Shown one piece after another: positions 34,652 through 45,803 of a DNA stretch of 64,000 nucleotides. The position numbers and the translations under genes were made by a program. The notes below the pieces were generated by a model. The model did not search any database. It was not told where the DNA came from and saw only the letters and a list, made by a program, of their open reading frames with translations. The number at the start of each line of letters is the position of its first letter. Position 1 is the stretch's first letter. Source of the DNA: Rhizophlyctis rosea (lineage: Eukaryota; Chytridiomycota; Chytridiomycetes; Rhizophlyctidales; Rhizophlyctidaceae); NCBI GenBank assembly GCA_027596075.1, contig JADGJC010000145.1:1-64000 (forward strand), in the 5' to 3' direction.

Positions 34652-35207
34652 AGTCCTTCGGATCTGGAGCAGACTCGAGGTAGTTTGAAGGAAGGGACAC
34701 AAGGCATCATGACAAATTTGGAAGGGGGCATGAGCTATGGCAAATACATGGAGCTGTACACGTGAGTGCTAAGTTAGGCGGAAATGTTTCGTAGTCGGCG
34801 CTCGTCTGATATTGCTGCCGTTGCACAGCTTGATTTACAACTACTGCACAAGCAGCCGGATGCAAACAGGTTTCACCGAAGCCCTTGGCGCAAACGCAAC
34901 AAATCGAGGTAAGTCGGATAGATCCGTCACCTATGTGGCGAGCAATTATTCCCATAAAGGTTTAGGAGCAAACCTGATGGGTGCTGATCTGTACAACAAA
35001 TTGAAAGATTACTTGAAGGAGCATCTGGATGAAATCAGGAAAGAGGAGTCACAAAATGACGAAGGATTCCTGACCTACTACACCAAAGAGTGGACGCGCT
35101 TCACAACTGCCAGCACCTTTGTTCACCACATCTTCCGGTACTTGAATCTTCATTGGATCAAAGGGGAGATCAATGAGGGTCACAAGAACATTTACGACAT
35201 TTACTCG
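34652..35207 (+). pseudogene. Cullin-1 N-terminal segment (truncated both ends)
   Basis: Exons of a CUL1/Cdc53-type cullin, the scaffold of SCF ubiquitin ligases. After splicing it reads DLEQTRGSLKEGTQGIM, GGMSYGKYMELYT joined across an intron (34761 to about 34828) to LIYNYCTSS, then GANLMGADLYNKLKDYLKEH, YYTKEWTRFTTASTFVHHIF and RYLNLHWIKGE to NIYDIYS. These match the first cullin repeat, the part that binds SKP1. No convincing start exon is seen: the frame is closed by a TGA at 34646-34648. The homology stops at 35207, exactly at a GT (GTATGG) that looks like the original exon's donor, and the remaining three quarters of a cullin, including the RING-binding end, are absent. It runs in frame into an exportin-1 segment. 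Confidence 0.8.
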
Positions 35208-35243
35208 GTATGGAATCGCAGTCCATCCGGTTTGGATGCTCAG

Positions 35244-35655
35244 ACGATTGACTTATGCGCACTCTATACATATGTGCAGATATCGCGAATGCAAGATCGG
35301 GAAATCTTCAAAGTTTGCCTCGGATACTGGCAAAAGCTGGTAAGCTACATCCCCAGGAACCTGACGATGATGTGATCATTTACCGGCCGCTCCAGGTGTC
35401 TGAATTGTACGAGGAACAAAACACTCTGCCCGCCGCCGATATCCCATTGCTTCAGTTGAATGCACCAGGCATGGCCCGCCCATCATTCCCGCGCGCCTTT
35501 GCCATGCGCAAGGCGCTGTATGCGGAGACATTCTCACTACTGCGGGCGGTCATGATTGAGAGGATGGCGGAGCGTGAGGAGGTTAGTCGACTGTTTTATG
35601 GGCGGAGCCCGAAAAGATCGTAACCATTGCTCAACAGGTTCTTACTGTCGAAGCC
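35244..35655 (+). pseudogene. Exportin-1 (CRM1) internal segment
   Basis: Exons from the middle of exportin-1, the nuclear export receptor made of HEAT repeats. The reading is ALYTYVQISRMQDREIFKVC, LGYWQKL, an intron (35340 to about 35397), VSELYEEQNTLPAADIPLLQ, a divergent loop, LRAVMIERMAEREE, a second intron (to about 35637), then VLTVEA. It corresponds to the CRM1 stretch with EIFK-CLEYW, the LV-x-LYEE helix and the MA-PEEVLVVE helix. Only about 110 residues of a 1,070-residue protein are present. The first exon is preceded by CAG (35241-35243), which could be its original acceptor. It is open in one frame with the cullin segment upstream and the membrane protein downstream. Confidence 0.8.
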
Positions 35656-36600
35656 ATGGCCCACCAGACACACCAAGTTTACACCATACCCCTCGCAACG
35701 CCAAGCTCGCCAACCGCAACCGCACCACCCCAAATCCCTCCCGCAGCCATGCAGCCCGGCCCAGGTCCAGCACCTGGCCCTGGCACAGCACCCACCCCCG
35801 GCACAACAACCTGCAGCCGCCTCACCCTCTCCGACCTCGTCATCATCATCTTCCTCCTCCTCGGCACGGCCCAACTCATCCTCTTCTTCTACTATGGCCA
35901 CTTCCTCTACCGCTTCCTAGCCTCCATGATCCAATTCTTCATCCTCACCACCACATTCTTCGTCATCCTCGCGGAAACGGGAAAATGGCACGACACCAAA
36001 ACGGCGTTCAAAGTCCTCAACCGGTGTACGATTTACCGGCATTACTATGTGTTTTTTACTGCGGTTATGTTGGTTATGTTTTTCATTTTCCCGGGCATTG
36101 CGATTGTGAAGGTGGATGGATTTGTTGTTGCGGAGGGGACGAATGTGAGGGGGAGGGTTTACGTTCCCGAAGATTGTTCGAACCCGCATGTTGATCTCCA
36201 GTCCGCTACACCCGTCAATTGGACTCTTACGGACTCTGGCATCGAGATTCTCTCCATCCCCCCATACACCGAGTTTCGCGTCCCAGCCTACTGCGGAGAC
36301 CTCCAATCCGTCATAGCCAGTGAAACCTACTTCTCCGACGGGTACTCCGTGCGCTCCACAACTCCACCTGGTGACATGCCTGTTGCTGCCAACCCGGATA
36401 ATCAAATTACTGTGAGCAGAATGGAACTTGTGGCGAAACTTCCCGGAGATAATCCGTTTTACAAGGCTGAGCCTTTGAGGACGATTTTGTGGAGTATGTT
36501 TGGGATTGTGATGGGGAAGTTTGTTGGGAGGGTTGGGTATGATGTGTTTGTTGAGTGGAGGGAGAGGAGGAGGAGGAGTTTGGTTGCGGGGAGGGTGTGA
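35656..36600 (+). CDS. Multi-pass membrane protein of unknown function
   Basis: Frame of 314 codons from ATG 35656, which sits in a good context (GCCATGG). A Pro/Ala/Gly-rich cytosolic head (about 50 residues) is followed by transmembrane segments at LSDLVIIIFLLLGTAQLILF, FLASMIQFFILTTTFFVILA and YYVFFTAVMLVMFFIFPGIA, a large soluble domain with scattered Cys, and a last hydrophobic stretch (TILWSMFGIVMGKFVG) before a basic tail. I recognise no family. Upstream, the frame stays open into the exportin-1 segment, so the protein could be the C-terminal part of a chimera or an independent gene with its own start. Codon use alternates in blocks: C-ending until 36010, G/T-ending to 36175, C-ending to 36410, then G/T-ending. 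Confidence 0.7.
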   Translation: MAHQTHQVYTIPLATPSSPTATAPPQIPPAAMQPGPGPAPGPGTAPTPGTTTCSRLTLSDLVIIIFLLLGTAQLILFFYYGHFLYRFLASMIQFFILTTTFFVILAETGKWHDTKTAFKVLNRCTIYRHYYVFFTAVMLVMFFIFPGIAIVKVDGFVVAEGTNVRGRVYVPEDCSNPHVDLQSATPVNWTLTDSGIEILSIPPYTEFRVPAYCGDLQSVIASETYFSDGYSVRSTTPPGDMPVAANPDNQITVSRMELVAKLPGDNPFYKAEPLRTILWSMFGIVMGKFVGRVGYDVFVEWRERRRRSLVAGRV

Positions 36601-36848
36601 GTGGAGAGGACTCGAATGAAGCAAGGTAAGAAATGCGATGAACTTAGTAGGGAGCGATGACGGATGGACTGATTGGGTGTGCGTATCCTCTCATTCTAGG
36701 GCGCAAGTCCGTTCAACGGGAAACCGATCCTTGGTGCTTCAGCAAGCTGACTGGTTGGGCTTGGTTCAGTGAAAGGTTCTCGTGTCGTATTCTATGTAGT
36801 TTGGTCCTGCAAATTCAAATCTGTACTATAGTATCCCAGTCTTATTCT

Positions 36849-37590
36849 TTATACAACAATATCCATATCCAAATTCATTGACAAACTCTCCACCGCCTGT
36901 TTATATCTCTGAAAATGGGCCAAGACCTTTTGGCGTTCCCATGGCCTGGCTCCATATGTTGTGATCAGCACTTTCTCAAAGGGTTTGGTGATATCAAAGT
37001 AGACGACTTCGCAAAAGCCGTTTTGCAGTGCGTCCGTGTCGGATGTGGGGAGGGAACCTGGATAGTCGAGGATTGTTGCTAGTGCGGATTCCGGGATGGG
37101 AGTTGGGGAGGGGTTTGTGAAGAATGTGGATTGGATGACTTGTTGTATGGAGGGTGCAGCGGTTTGGGAGTAGAGGATGTAACTGCCCAGGAAGGTTTCT
37201 GCAGGCAACACGATTCAATTGATAGATTTGACTAAGGCATGGTTGCGTTGAGTGCTATTTGACATCCTCACCAGTATGAACACTCCTGAGTGGTGTATCT
37301 ACTCGTTGAACCTCTAAAGCGTAAGGAGTTCCGCTCAAGGCGGCTCTTGACTTTTGTATCACGTCAGCGACATATCGGTCCGTCAAGGCGTTTGATTGGA
37401 GAAAGTGTATTAGGACGGCGGGTTTTAGGCCGAGGATGCAGAATGCTATCTCGCCATAGTAGTGTGAGTCGGCGAGGATGGAACCGTTGCGTGTTAGGGT
37501 GTTCACGTCTGATGGGGAGAGGTTTGCGAACCAATAGTCTTCCGCTTGTTTTAGTGTTGCGAAGAGTGCTGATAAGTCAGGCTGCGCCAT
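36849..37590 (-). CDS. Conserved-looking hypothetical protein, two exons
   Basis: About 225 residues from ATG 37588-37590. Exon 1 reads MAQPDLSALFATLKQAEDYW to LRSVHT. An intron from about 37270 to 37203 joins ETFLGSYILYSQTAAPSIQ, and exon 2 ends with MNLDMDIVV at the stop 36849-36851. The sequence is even in composition, with hydrophobic helices and aromatic motifs (YGEIAFCILGLKPAVLIHFL, GARPWERQKVLAHFQRY) that suggest a folded soluble protein. There is no signal peptide or membrane span. I do not recognise the family. The intron has a GTGAGG donor and a CTGCAG acceptor, which supports expression. Confidence 0.72.
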
Positions 37591-38057
37591 TCAGTTGGGT
37601 GTTCGAGTGAATTGGCTTTTGCGAGGGGAAGGGTTTGGGAGAATGAAAGCCCTTATCATCGCGTGCATATGTTTTTCCCCTTTTTTATACTTTTTGAGGA
37701 GGTGGTGTTGGTGAGTGTGCAACCCTCATTTCTGTGGCGTTGGCGCATTCGCGGCATGCTGGGACTTCCGAGGCGTCAACTGGCCCAACACGAGCCCACC
37801 GCTGCGCGGCGCGGTCCGGTCAAGATTGGCCAAGGGGAAATGGTGTCTTGGCATAATGAGATAGTTCATATATCCCCGCCCATTCAATTCACTGTTCCCA
37901 CGCTGTTCCTTCTTATTTACTATCGGTTATTGGGCTCATATTACTCCTTGATCATATGCACACAATATAAACTATCCTCATAGGCGACCCCGCGTGTCCC
38001 AGTCTGTTCCCACAGCCCATCTATCCATCGGGAAACCGTGACTATCAAAACACAAAA
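37591..38057. other. Divergent upstream region
   Basis: These 467 bases separate the divergent starts of the hypothetical gene (-) and the Ca2+ ATPase gene (+). No named element is recognised. Confidence 0.5.
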
Positions 38058-41000
38058 ATGTCCCATAATAGCCGGGACCGATACCTCCCTGTCCCATTAG
38101 CCGAACCGGACCATAACGACCAAGCGTATGGTTCGCGATCAGCAACCTCAGCACGCCGACCCCTCCGTTCCGTTCCATCTGCTGATGCTCTTTCAAATAC
38201 GCCACGAAACCTCTCCCCCGTCCCTCCATCACCAACCGCGTTCCGGGCCGCAACACCAACAAAGAAACGGCCATCGTCCCCACCACCCTCAACCACTCCC
38301 ACCTCCGACGCAACCGCACAAGCCGAGACACCCTCAGCACACTATGCCACACTCACTGCCGAGCAAACCGTGGAGGCCCAAAATACCAACACCACCACGG
38401 GCCTATCAACAGACGAAACCCTACGGCGACGGAAAACAGTGGGGTTGAACGAGCTCAACGTGGAAGAGGCGGAAACTCTGTTTGCGAAGTTGCTGGAACA
38501 ATTCAAGAATCCCCTCATATTGCTTTTGTTTGGGTCCGCGTTTGTGTCGGTTTTGGTGGGGGAGATTGAAGATGCTGTTAGCATAACACTGGTATGTGGG
38601 GTGCTCTGAGACGCGTCTGGCTGCTACATTTTGAGCTGATGGCATTGTTTTCTCACAACAGGCAATCATAATCGTTGTTAGCGGTAAGCGGGATTGTCTG
38701 AGCTATCGTTCTGACGCGATCTCACATCACACTTTTACAGTGGCTTTCGTGCAAGAGTATCGATCTGAAAAGTCGCTGGAAGCATTAAACAAATTGGTAC
38801 CACACTATTGTCATGTGACAAGGTTCGTTGCGCGAGATAACCGATATCGGCTATGCGGTTCCTAACCCAGACTCGTAGAAACGGACATTTGACAACAATG
38901 CTGGCCAACGAGCTTGTGCCCGGTGACATAGTACGGTTCTCCACGGGTGATCGCATACCTGCCGATGTGCGCCTAGTAGGCGCATCAGATCTAGAAATAG
39001 ACGAGTCGAGTCTGACGGGCGAGAATGAGCCATGTAACAAACACTTCGACGTCATAGAAGGGAACAGTGCGGATTTGCCGCTGGCGGAGCGGAGAAATAT
39101 CGCTTTCATGGGTACACTAGTACGAAATGGTAAGAACCAGGTAGACCGTCTTTCTAACGCATGGATGATTGACGCGCCAATTTGGATGCAACAGGACACG
39201 GTTTTGGAATAGTTGTTGGAACGGGGAAGGACACGGAGTTCGGGATGGTTTTCAACATGATGAAGGAAGTAGAAGTCCGGCGCACACCGTTGCAGTTGAA
39301 GATGGACGAGCTGGGCAAGCAGCTGTCCATGGCGTCGTTTATCATTATTGGCCTCATAGCGATCATTGGGATAATACAAGGGCGGCATTGGTTGGAGATG
39401 TTCACCATTGGCGGTGAGTATGAGGCGAAGTGCGTGTTGTTACGGGCATTGATTCTAATTCATAACGTAGTGAGTTTGGCGGTTGCGGCGATTCCGGAAG
39501 GGTTACCTATTGTTGTTACCGTGACGTTGGCATTGGGTGTGCTGCGCATGGCGGATAGGCATGCCATTGTTAAGAAGCTGCCTTCGGTGGAGTCGTTGGG
39601 ATCTGTTAGCGTGATTTGCGTGGATAAGACGGGTATGTTGGATTCATTTGCAAATAGGGTGAGATCGTCACAATCGGGAATTGACAAAATATTGGTTGCA
39701 GGAACATTGACGATGAACAAAATGACAATCACCAAACTATATACCCTGGCGCATAATGCGGTTATTGATGTGGAGGAAGGGATGAGGGAGGGTCTGATGA
39801 AGGGTTCTGCGGTTGATAATCTGCTGCGTGTTGGTAAGTTGTTCCCATCAAAGTGTGGATATTTTCGATTTTCGCGTAACCACTTTCTTAGGTACCCTTT
39901 GCAATAACGCACACATGGACGGGACTGGACAGACGGTCGGACAACCTACTGAAATAGCGTTCTTGGAGCTTCAAAGTAGACTTGGACGCAGCGATGTGCG
40001 ATCGGTATGTTCTGCACCGTTGGCATAATTCCTGATATCGCTCGAATTGCATCTCAACAATCCCAAATCTATAACTCAGACATACACACGCACCTCCGAA
40101 ATCCCCTTCACATCCGAACGCAAATTCATGGCCGTCCAAGCACGACAAAACGATTCCTCCTCCCCACCCTTCTACTTCATAAAAGGCGCCCTCGAACCCG
40201 TCCTAGAAAAATGCTCACGGTATTACGTCACGGATGTGGATACGCGGGTTTTGGACGGGGCGACGCGGGAGAGGGTTAAGCGGGAGGCGGAGGAGATGAC
40301 GTTGCAGGGGTTAAGGATACTGTTTTTGGCGTTTGGGAGGGAGTTGGGGGATATGACGCTTTGTGGGTTTGTTGGGATGTACGATCCGCCGAGACGGGGA
40401 GTGAAGGAGGCGGTGGGGACGCTTGTTAGGGGTGGGGTTAAGGTTGTGATGATTACGGGTGATTCGGGTATGTGTGAAGGGGGTGTTATTAACTGCTTTC
40501 CCGTTTGGTTATGGTGTGTCCTACTCTCTCGCGTCAGCACATTGCTAATCATTGCATTCGTCCTACAGCCGGCACAGCTTCATCAATAGCGCAACAACTC
40601 AACATCCCGACGAATCTGGCGGGACATAGCTTGATGTCCGGACCAGAGTTAGATGCGTTATCTGAAAGGGAGTTGCAGGAACAAGTGGGATCCGTGTCGG
40701 TGTTTTATCGGACGACGCCGCGGCATAAGATGATTATTGTGAAGGCGTTGCAGGCGAGGGGGGAGATTGTTGCTATGACTGGTGATGGAGGTGAGTGAGG
40801 GGTTGAAGAGTTGTGTTTTGGGGTTTGGGTTATTGGAGCGAGGAGACTTATTCTTTTTTGTGTTTGGCAGTTAATGATGCGCCTGCGTTGCGGTTGTCGG
40901 TGAGTTTTTGTGAGGGGATATGAGGGAGTGAGATGTAAGCTTATTGGTTGATAAACCTCAGGACATTGGCATTTCAATGGGCAAAAGCGGAACAGACGTG

Positions 41001-42075
41001 TCCAAAGAAGCAGCGGACATGATTTTGGTTAATGACGATTTCAGTAAGTGGAGAACCCTTCATCCCGCAGTTGGAATTTTGCGTGTGCATCAAATGTATA
41101 TTGACCATTCTTTATTCATTCACCTCCATTAGCAACCGTCTTGTACGCCATCGAAGAAGGCAAATCCATCTTCTACAACATCCAGAACTTCCTCCGCTTC
41201 CAGCTCAGCACCAGCGTGTCGGCGTTGGCGTTGATTGCCGTCGCGACGTTCTTTGGATTACATAACCCTCTGAACGCGATGCAGATTTTGTGGATAAGTG
41301 CGTTGACGTTACCCCCTCACTTTTCCCTCGCTTTCCCTACTGAACGGTTCGGAAACACAGATATCATCTGCGACGGCCCCGTAGCGCAATCACTAGGCGT
41401 GGAAGCGGTAGATCCGAACGTGATGAAGCAGCCGCCGAGACATAAGGATGAGCCGATTGTGACGCGGGAGCTTGTGACGCGGATATTGGTGTCGGCTGCT
41501 ATTATGGTTGTGGGGACGATGTATATTTATGTGCAGAGTGTTGGGGGTGGGGGTGTTGTGACGGCTAGGGGGACTACGATGGTAGGTTTTTTTTTGGGGG
41601 GTGTTATGGAGGTCGGGGGGTAGGGTTTTGGAGGTGATTGATCATGGAAGGAACCAAATTTGTTTGTGATATTCCAAACTCATTTTGCAATTTCGGTTTT
41701 CTGTAGACCTTCACATGCTTCGTCCTCTTCTCCATGTGGAACGCTCTCTCCTGTCGTTCTCTCTCCCGCCCCACCATAACCATCGGACCACACACTAACA
41801 AGATGTTCAATATTGCCGTCGCGGCTTGTCTGTTTGGCCAAATCCTCGTCGTCTACGTACCTTTCCTGCAGAGTATTTTCCAGACTGAGGCGCTAGGAGT
41901 GTGGGATTTGGTTGAGCTTGCGGTTATCACGAGTAGTGTTTTTGTGGTTGATGAGATTAGGAAGGTTGTGGGGGGGAGGAAGGTTGGGTGGGGGTGGAGG
42001 AGGGGAGGGGGGTGGGTTGCTGTTAATGGGGTGGAGGGGGGAGGGGAGTTGGGGAAGGTTGATTTGACGGTTTAG
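38058..42075 (+). CDS. pmr1: P2A-type Ca2+/Mn2+-transporting ATPase, PMR1/SPCA-like
   Basis: Golgi pump that loads Ca2+ and Mn2+ into the secretory pathway. A disordered Pro/Ser/Thr-rich N-terminus (about 110 residues) precedes the pump: [20 protein letters not shown] (M1-M2), ELVPGDIV and SSLTGENEP in the actuator domain, [18 protein letters not shown] (M4), CVDKTG joined to TLT (phosphorylated Asp), MITGDS, and [21 protein letters not shown] split by two short introns. QILWI joined to [20 protein letters not shown] is the SPCA-type M6 region; the family has Met where Cys stands before [17 protein letters not shown] and the last membrane helices follow. About a dozen introns. The C-terminus is Gly/Trp/Val-rich, longer and odder than in PMR1 and lies in G-rich DNA, so its end is less certain. 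Stop at 42073-42075. Confidence 0.93.
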
Positions 42076-42806
42076 TGGGTGTATTTAGATAGGGGTTTGT
42101 ATGTAGGTGTGGTATTTAGGTGCTAGGTTTTGTTGAGTTTTTGTATGGATATAGTCGTTGTGCTATTGTGTGTGTATGCGAGGTTTTGGTCTTCTCAGAA
42201 GGAATCAGGATAGCAAAGTGGGGAGTGTAGGAGTCTCCATATCGGTCATTATTTCGCTTGTGGTCAGCAACTTTACCTTCGCGGAGGTTTGGCGGCGGGA
42301 CCCGCGCGCCAAAAGGTGGCAAAAACTGCAGAATTTGAACCCGATGCTCTTTGCCTTCGTTGTGTGACCAGGGAAGGGTTACACAACGAGGCCACAAGGG
42401 CATCACCTTCCCAAAGTTTTTCGAACGCAGGGTTGATGGAAGGAGATCGGTGGACCGACATCCCAGAAGGGAGTCGCGGTCGTGTGAGGGAACATTTATA
42501 TTCGCGTCAACAGTTTGACGGGACCAGGGTTTCTGCGATTTTGACTCAAAGCTGGCTCTGCGTCGTTCACGCTTTGCCCTTGATTGAAGCTAGCTCTGTC
42601 CCCGCTCGAGACGGCGAGAAGGAGGAGGTTCTTCCGGGTTGTGAAACGGCAGTCTTTCATTGTCTGGATCATCCGTGCGGAAGGTATGTAAGTATGAAAA
42701 CCCTTAAGTACATTTGATGTTTATTTACATCTCCTAACCGCTTTTGATTTTCATGCCACAGAAATCCCTTCATCTTTCCATTTTCAATCCATAAGACCCA
42801 ACAACC
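42076..42806. other. Intergenic region with a 12-bp hairpin
   Basis: No gene is supported. A 142-codon frame at 42289 has no recognisable content. A strong hairpin lies at 42358-42388 and is listed separately. The right end is the leader of the HET-domain gene. Confidence 0.5.
42358..42388. repeat. Hairpin, 12-bp stem with 7-base loop
   Basis: CGTTGTGTGACC (42358-42369) pairs with GGTTACACAACG (42377-42388), with one G-T wobble, around the loop AGGGAAG. No T-run follows to suggest a polymerase III terminator. Function unknown. Confidence 0.6.
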
Positions 42807-45489
42807 ATGTCTTGTTGCGATCCGCCCAAACCTAAGCCCAACCCACTGCAAAATCTGCAAACGCCCACACATTGGCAATCGCCGCCACCTCCCATGGCCG
42901 TAGCGACACAGCCAATGCCGTTGAGGCCTGCGTATGTGCCACCGCCGGTGTATCATCCGCAGGCTGGGCAGTGGGTTGGTGGTGGGTATCCGCAGCAGCC
43001 GGTTGCGTATGGACAGTATCCGCCTCAACTTCAGCAACAACCGCAGTATTATCCGCAACCGGTGTATAGGCCAGTGCAACAACCACAGGTTTATGCGCCG
43101 CAGCCGGTGATGTATGCCCCTCGTCCACCTGGTGTGCCGTATTATCCTCAACAACAGGTTGTGCCACAAACCCCGGGTGCACATCAATTCACTCCATCGC
43201 CTCCGCTTGTTAACCCGATGCAGATGCAACCCGTCGCTGGAGTGGTTTCTCCCCCACCTGCGGCCGTAACGTCAACGCACATGCCCGCCAGTGCCGCTCC
43301 TCACCCTCCTTCCGTGACATCACCTCAAGCCCCCGCAGCCCATCCACATCCAACCCCGCTCGCCCCAACTCCATCTCGCAAAGACCCCTCTTGCACAGCA
43401 ACAAAGCCAGACTCTCTCAAAATCCCTCAAACACAAGGCGACTTCCAAGCACTTGACAAATGGTGCGACCGCTACGTTGACCTCCTCACCCTCGAAGAAT
43501 TACCCCTTGACGCCGACCGCAGCCCGTCCATCATCCAATCCGCGCCCCCGGGATTCTGGATGAACCGCCAATCCATGAATGGTTGCGATTTTGTTGCTAA
43601 GTGTACATGTCCTTCTACAACACTGACGCGCCAAATTCAAATCATCGGAGGAGTCGAAATGGATATGCTCGTTGGTCCTCATGTGGTACCACACCAGTAC
43701 CGATTCAACGCCGAGACGGATAAGCTTATGTATACCAACCCCGAAACTCAACCAGTCTACGATACAATTTCCCACGTATGGGGACAAAACCTTACCACCA
43801 TGACACTAGCCGAAAAGTCCATCCCCTGCTCCTCCCGCGGGAAACTCCTCGCCCTCGAACGCATAACCAAACACAACGACGCCCAAATCTGGCTAGACGT
43901 CATCGCTATCGACCAAACCAATACCAAAACCAAGTGCGCACAGGTTGAGGTTATGGACCAAGTATACCTGAATGCGCGAAACTGTTATGTATTGGTTGAC
44001 GCGGATGATGCAGAGGTGTTACGCAAATGTGCACACGCTGTGGAGAAGTTCATGATTCTCCTCATGTCTGGGAAGAAGGATAGTAAGGATGTTGAGAAGT
44101 TGCTTGGGATGGTGCCGGCGCTTTTGGAGGCGAGGGAGGCGATTGTGAAGAGTGCGGGGTGGTTTGGACGGATTTGGACGTTACAGGAAGGGGTTTTGTC
44201 TCCTCATCTTGTGTTTTTGGAGTATGATTTGGAAGGGTGTTTGAAGCAGGTTGATACGTATTGGTTGAACCGGGACGCGGGTGCGGCGTTGGAGATGGGG
44301 TGTTTCGCTTTGACGAGTTTTAGTCATGATTTGAGGGACGTGCCGGCTACGCAGGCGTATATGGTTGAAGAAGGGTGTCGTATTGTTGATGGGATCGTAG
44401 GGTTGATGGCGAACAAGTTGTTTACGACGACGATATTGAAAGTGGGGAATAAGATGCATCTTGTGCGATCGGTTACGGCGTTGAATGATCGGAAGAGTTC
44501 GGTGCCGGCTGATCAGTTTTATGGGATGGCGGGGGTGATGAAGTGGNNNNNNNNNNTTTGTTGTGTTGCGTTGGTTTTGGTGGTTTTTTGGTGGGTTGTG
44601 TGGGGGGGTGGGTGACCGGTGTTTGGGGCGGGCGGGGGTCTGGCAGGGGGGGGGGGGTTTGGGGACTTTGAGGGTTGATTATGATGCTGGGTTTGAGTAT
44701 GCGCAGAGGGAGTTTGCGAAGTGGGTTGAGCCGATGGGGGTTTTGCCTCCGTTTTGGGATACGACGAAGAATACCATTACCGATGCCGGCAACAGTACAC
44801 CGAACGACTGGTACACCGCTTTCCCTTCCGCGATATCACTCGCCCAATCCATCAACCTCGTCAAAACCAAACCCGTTCTCACCCACCCCTCTCCCTCCAA
44901 ACCCACATTCCGACTACAAGGCTCCTTCACCTTCCCCTTCGAAGTCCACCCCGAAGGCCACTGCTGCTGCCTAGGCTGCGAAGGCGGAACTGACAAGCAC
45001 CCAAGTCTCCACGGTCTCTCCCCCAAGGACCCAAACACCATGGCCAACCTCCTCAAAACACTCGAAAGCACCTGCCAATGGGGAACACACTCAGTCGGAT
45101 CAGTCTACACAGACGAGGAATGTGTCAAAACCGATCGAGGGATGACTCATTGCGTTCGATACATGGATCTTTGTGAGCTGTCATTTGACTTCCTGGAGCA
45201 AGGGAAACATACAATCTTGTCGTTTTGCGTGGGCCAGAAGTACCTGTATTGGCCTTTGCTTATGGAAGAGGAAGTCTTCAATAGGCTTCAAAAGTTATGG
45301 AAGAAGAAGGTGCCGTTCCAGGTGTGCGCGATGATACATGATGCGGTGATGTTCAAACCGCTGCAGTATACCGCGTGTACTGTGATTTGCGAGTCGGATT
45401 TGGGAAATTTCGTGGTTGGCAGAGCATGGACTGCATCCCGGGTGTGGGCGACGAAAACGGTGGATGTTTCTGGTGTCGAGTTGGGATAA
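42807..45489 (+). CDS. HET-domain (heterokaryon-incompatibility-like) protein, interrupted by sequence gap
   Basis: Large protein, about 890 residues, apparently without introns. The N-terminal 180 residues are Pro/Gln/Tyr/Val-rich (repeats like YPQP and QQP), a likely disordered region. A HET domain follows: YDTISHVWGQNLTTM, a lysine-rich turn, then IWLDVIAIDQTNTKTK, EVMDQVYLNARNCYVLVD and GWFGRIWTLQEGVL, the hallmark order SHVWG / WLDxIAIDQ / Q-x-x-x-MxxVY / A..CxVLxD / R-x-WTLQE. In ascomycetes such domains trigger cell death after non-self fusion. The C-terminal 280 residues have Cys-rich stretches (HCCCLGCEGG). A 10-N gap (44547-44556) and about 120 bases of G/T-rich, poor-looking sequence break the frame; the two halves are in different frames around it. 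Start ATG 42807, stop 45487-45489. Confidence 0.8.
44547..44556. other. Assembly gap of 10 Ns
   Basis: Ten Ns inside the HET-domain gene. The flanking 120 bases to the right are dominated by G and T, with a run of 12 or more G. The gap length is probably arbitrary and the frame across it cannot be trusted. Confidence 0.99.
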
Positions 45490-45803
45490 TCGGCTGTGGG
45501 GAAGGGTGGTGGATTGAATGTATGTTGTCCAACCTGGCAGAACATTGCAAGTAAAACATCCGAATATAATAGATGTCAAGAATGTGAACGTCAATTCTAG
45601 CTAGCACTATGTTCCGCCACATTACAGCGACCGCAATTGAGCTAGGAATTGAAAATCCTGTTGCGGTCGGATTACGGATTGGAAATCGCTGGAACGAGAA
45701 CGCACATCCGGTCTGCATGAGCACAGAAATCGCTGTGACCATGAAAGGACATCGAGTCTGTCGAAGCACAGAAAAAAACTTACATCGAGGTGCATCTACC
45801 ATT
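45490..45803. other. Intergenic, no supported gene
   Basis: The segment lies between the HET-domain gene and the tRNA-Glu gene. Nothing coding is supported. Confidence 0.55.

Noticed and set aside
34069..34683. A 204-codon open frame upstream of the cullin segment
   Set aside because: No recognisable motif, competing frames on the other strand, and it overlaps the cullin exon in a different frame.
42289..42412. Possible tRNA on the minus strand (GGGTTCAAATTC plus a hairpin with loop CTTCCCT)
   Set aside because: The T stem needs two wobble pairs and a mismatch, no acceptor stem closes, and the hairpin is too long for an anticodon arm.
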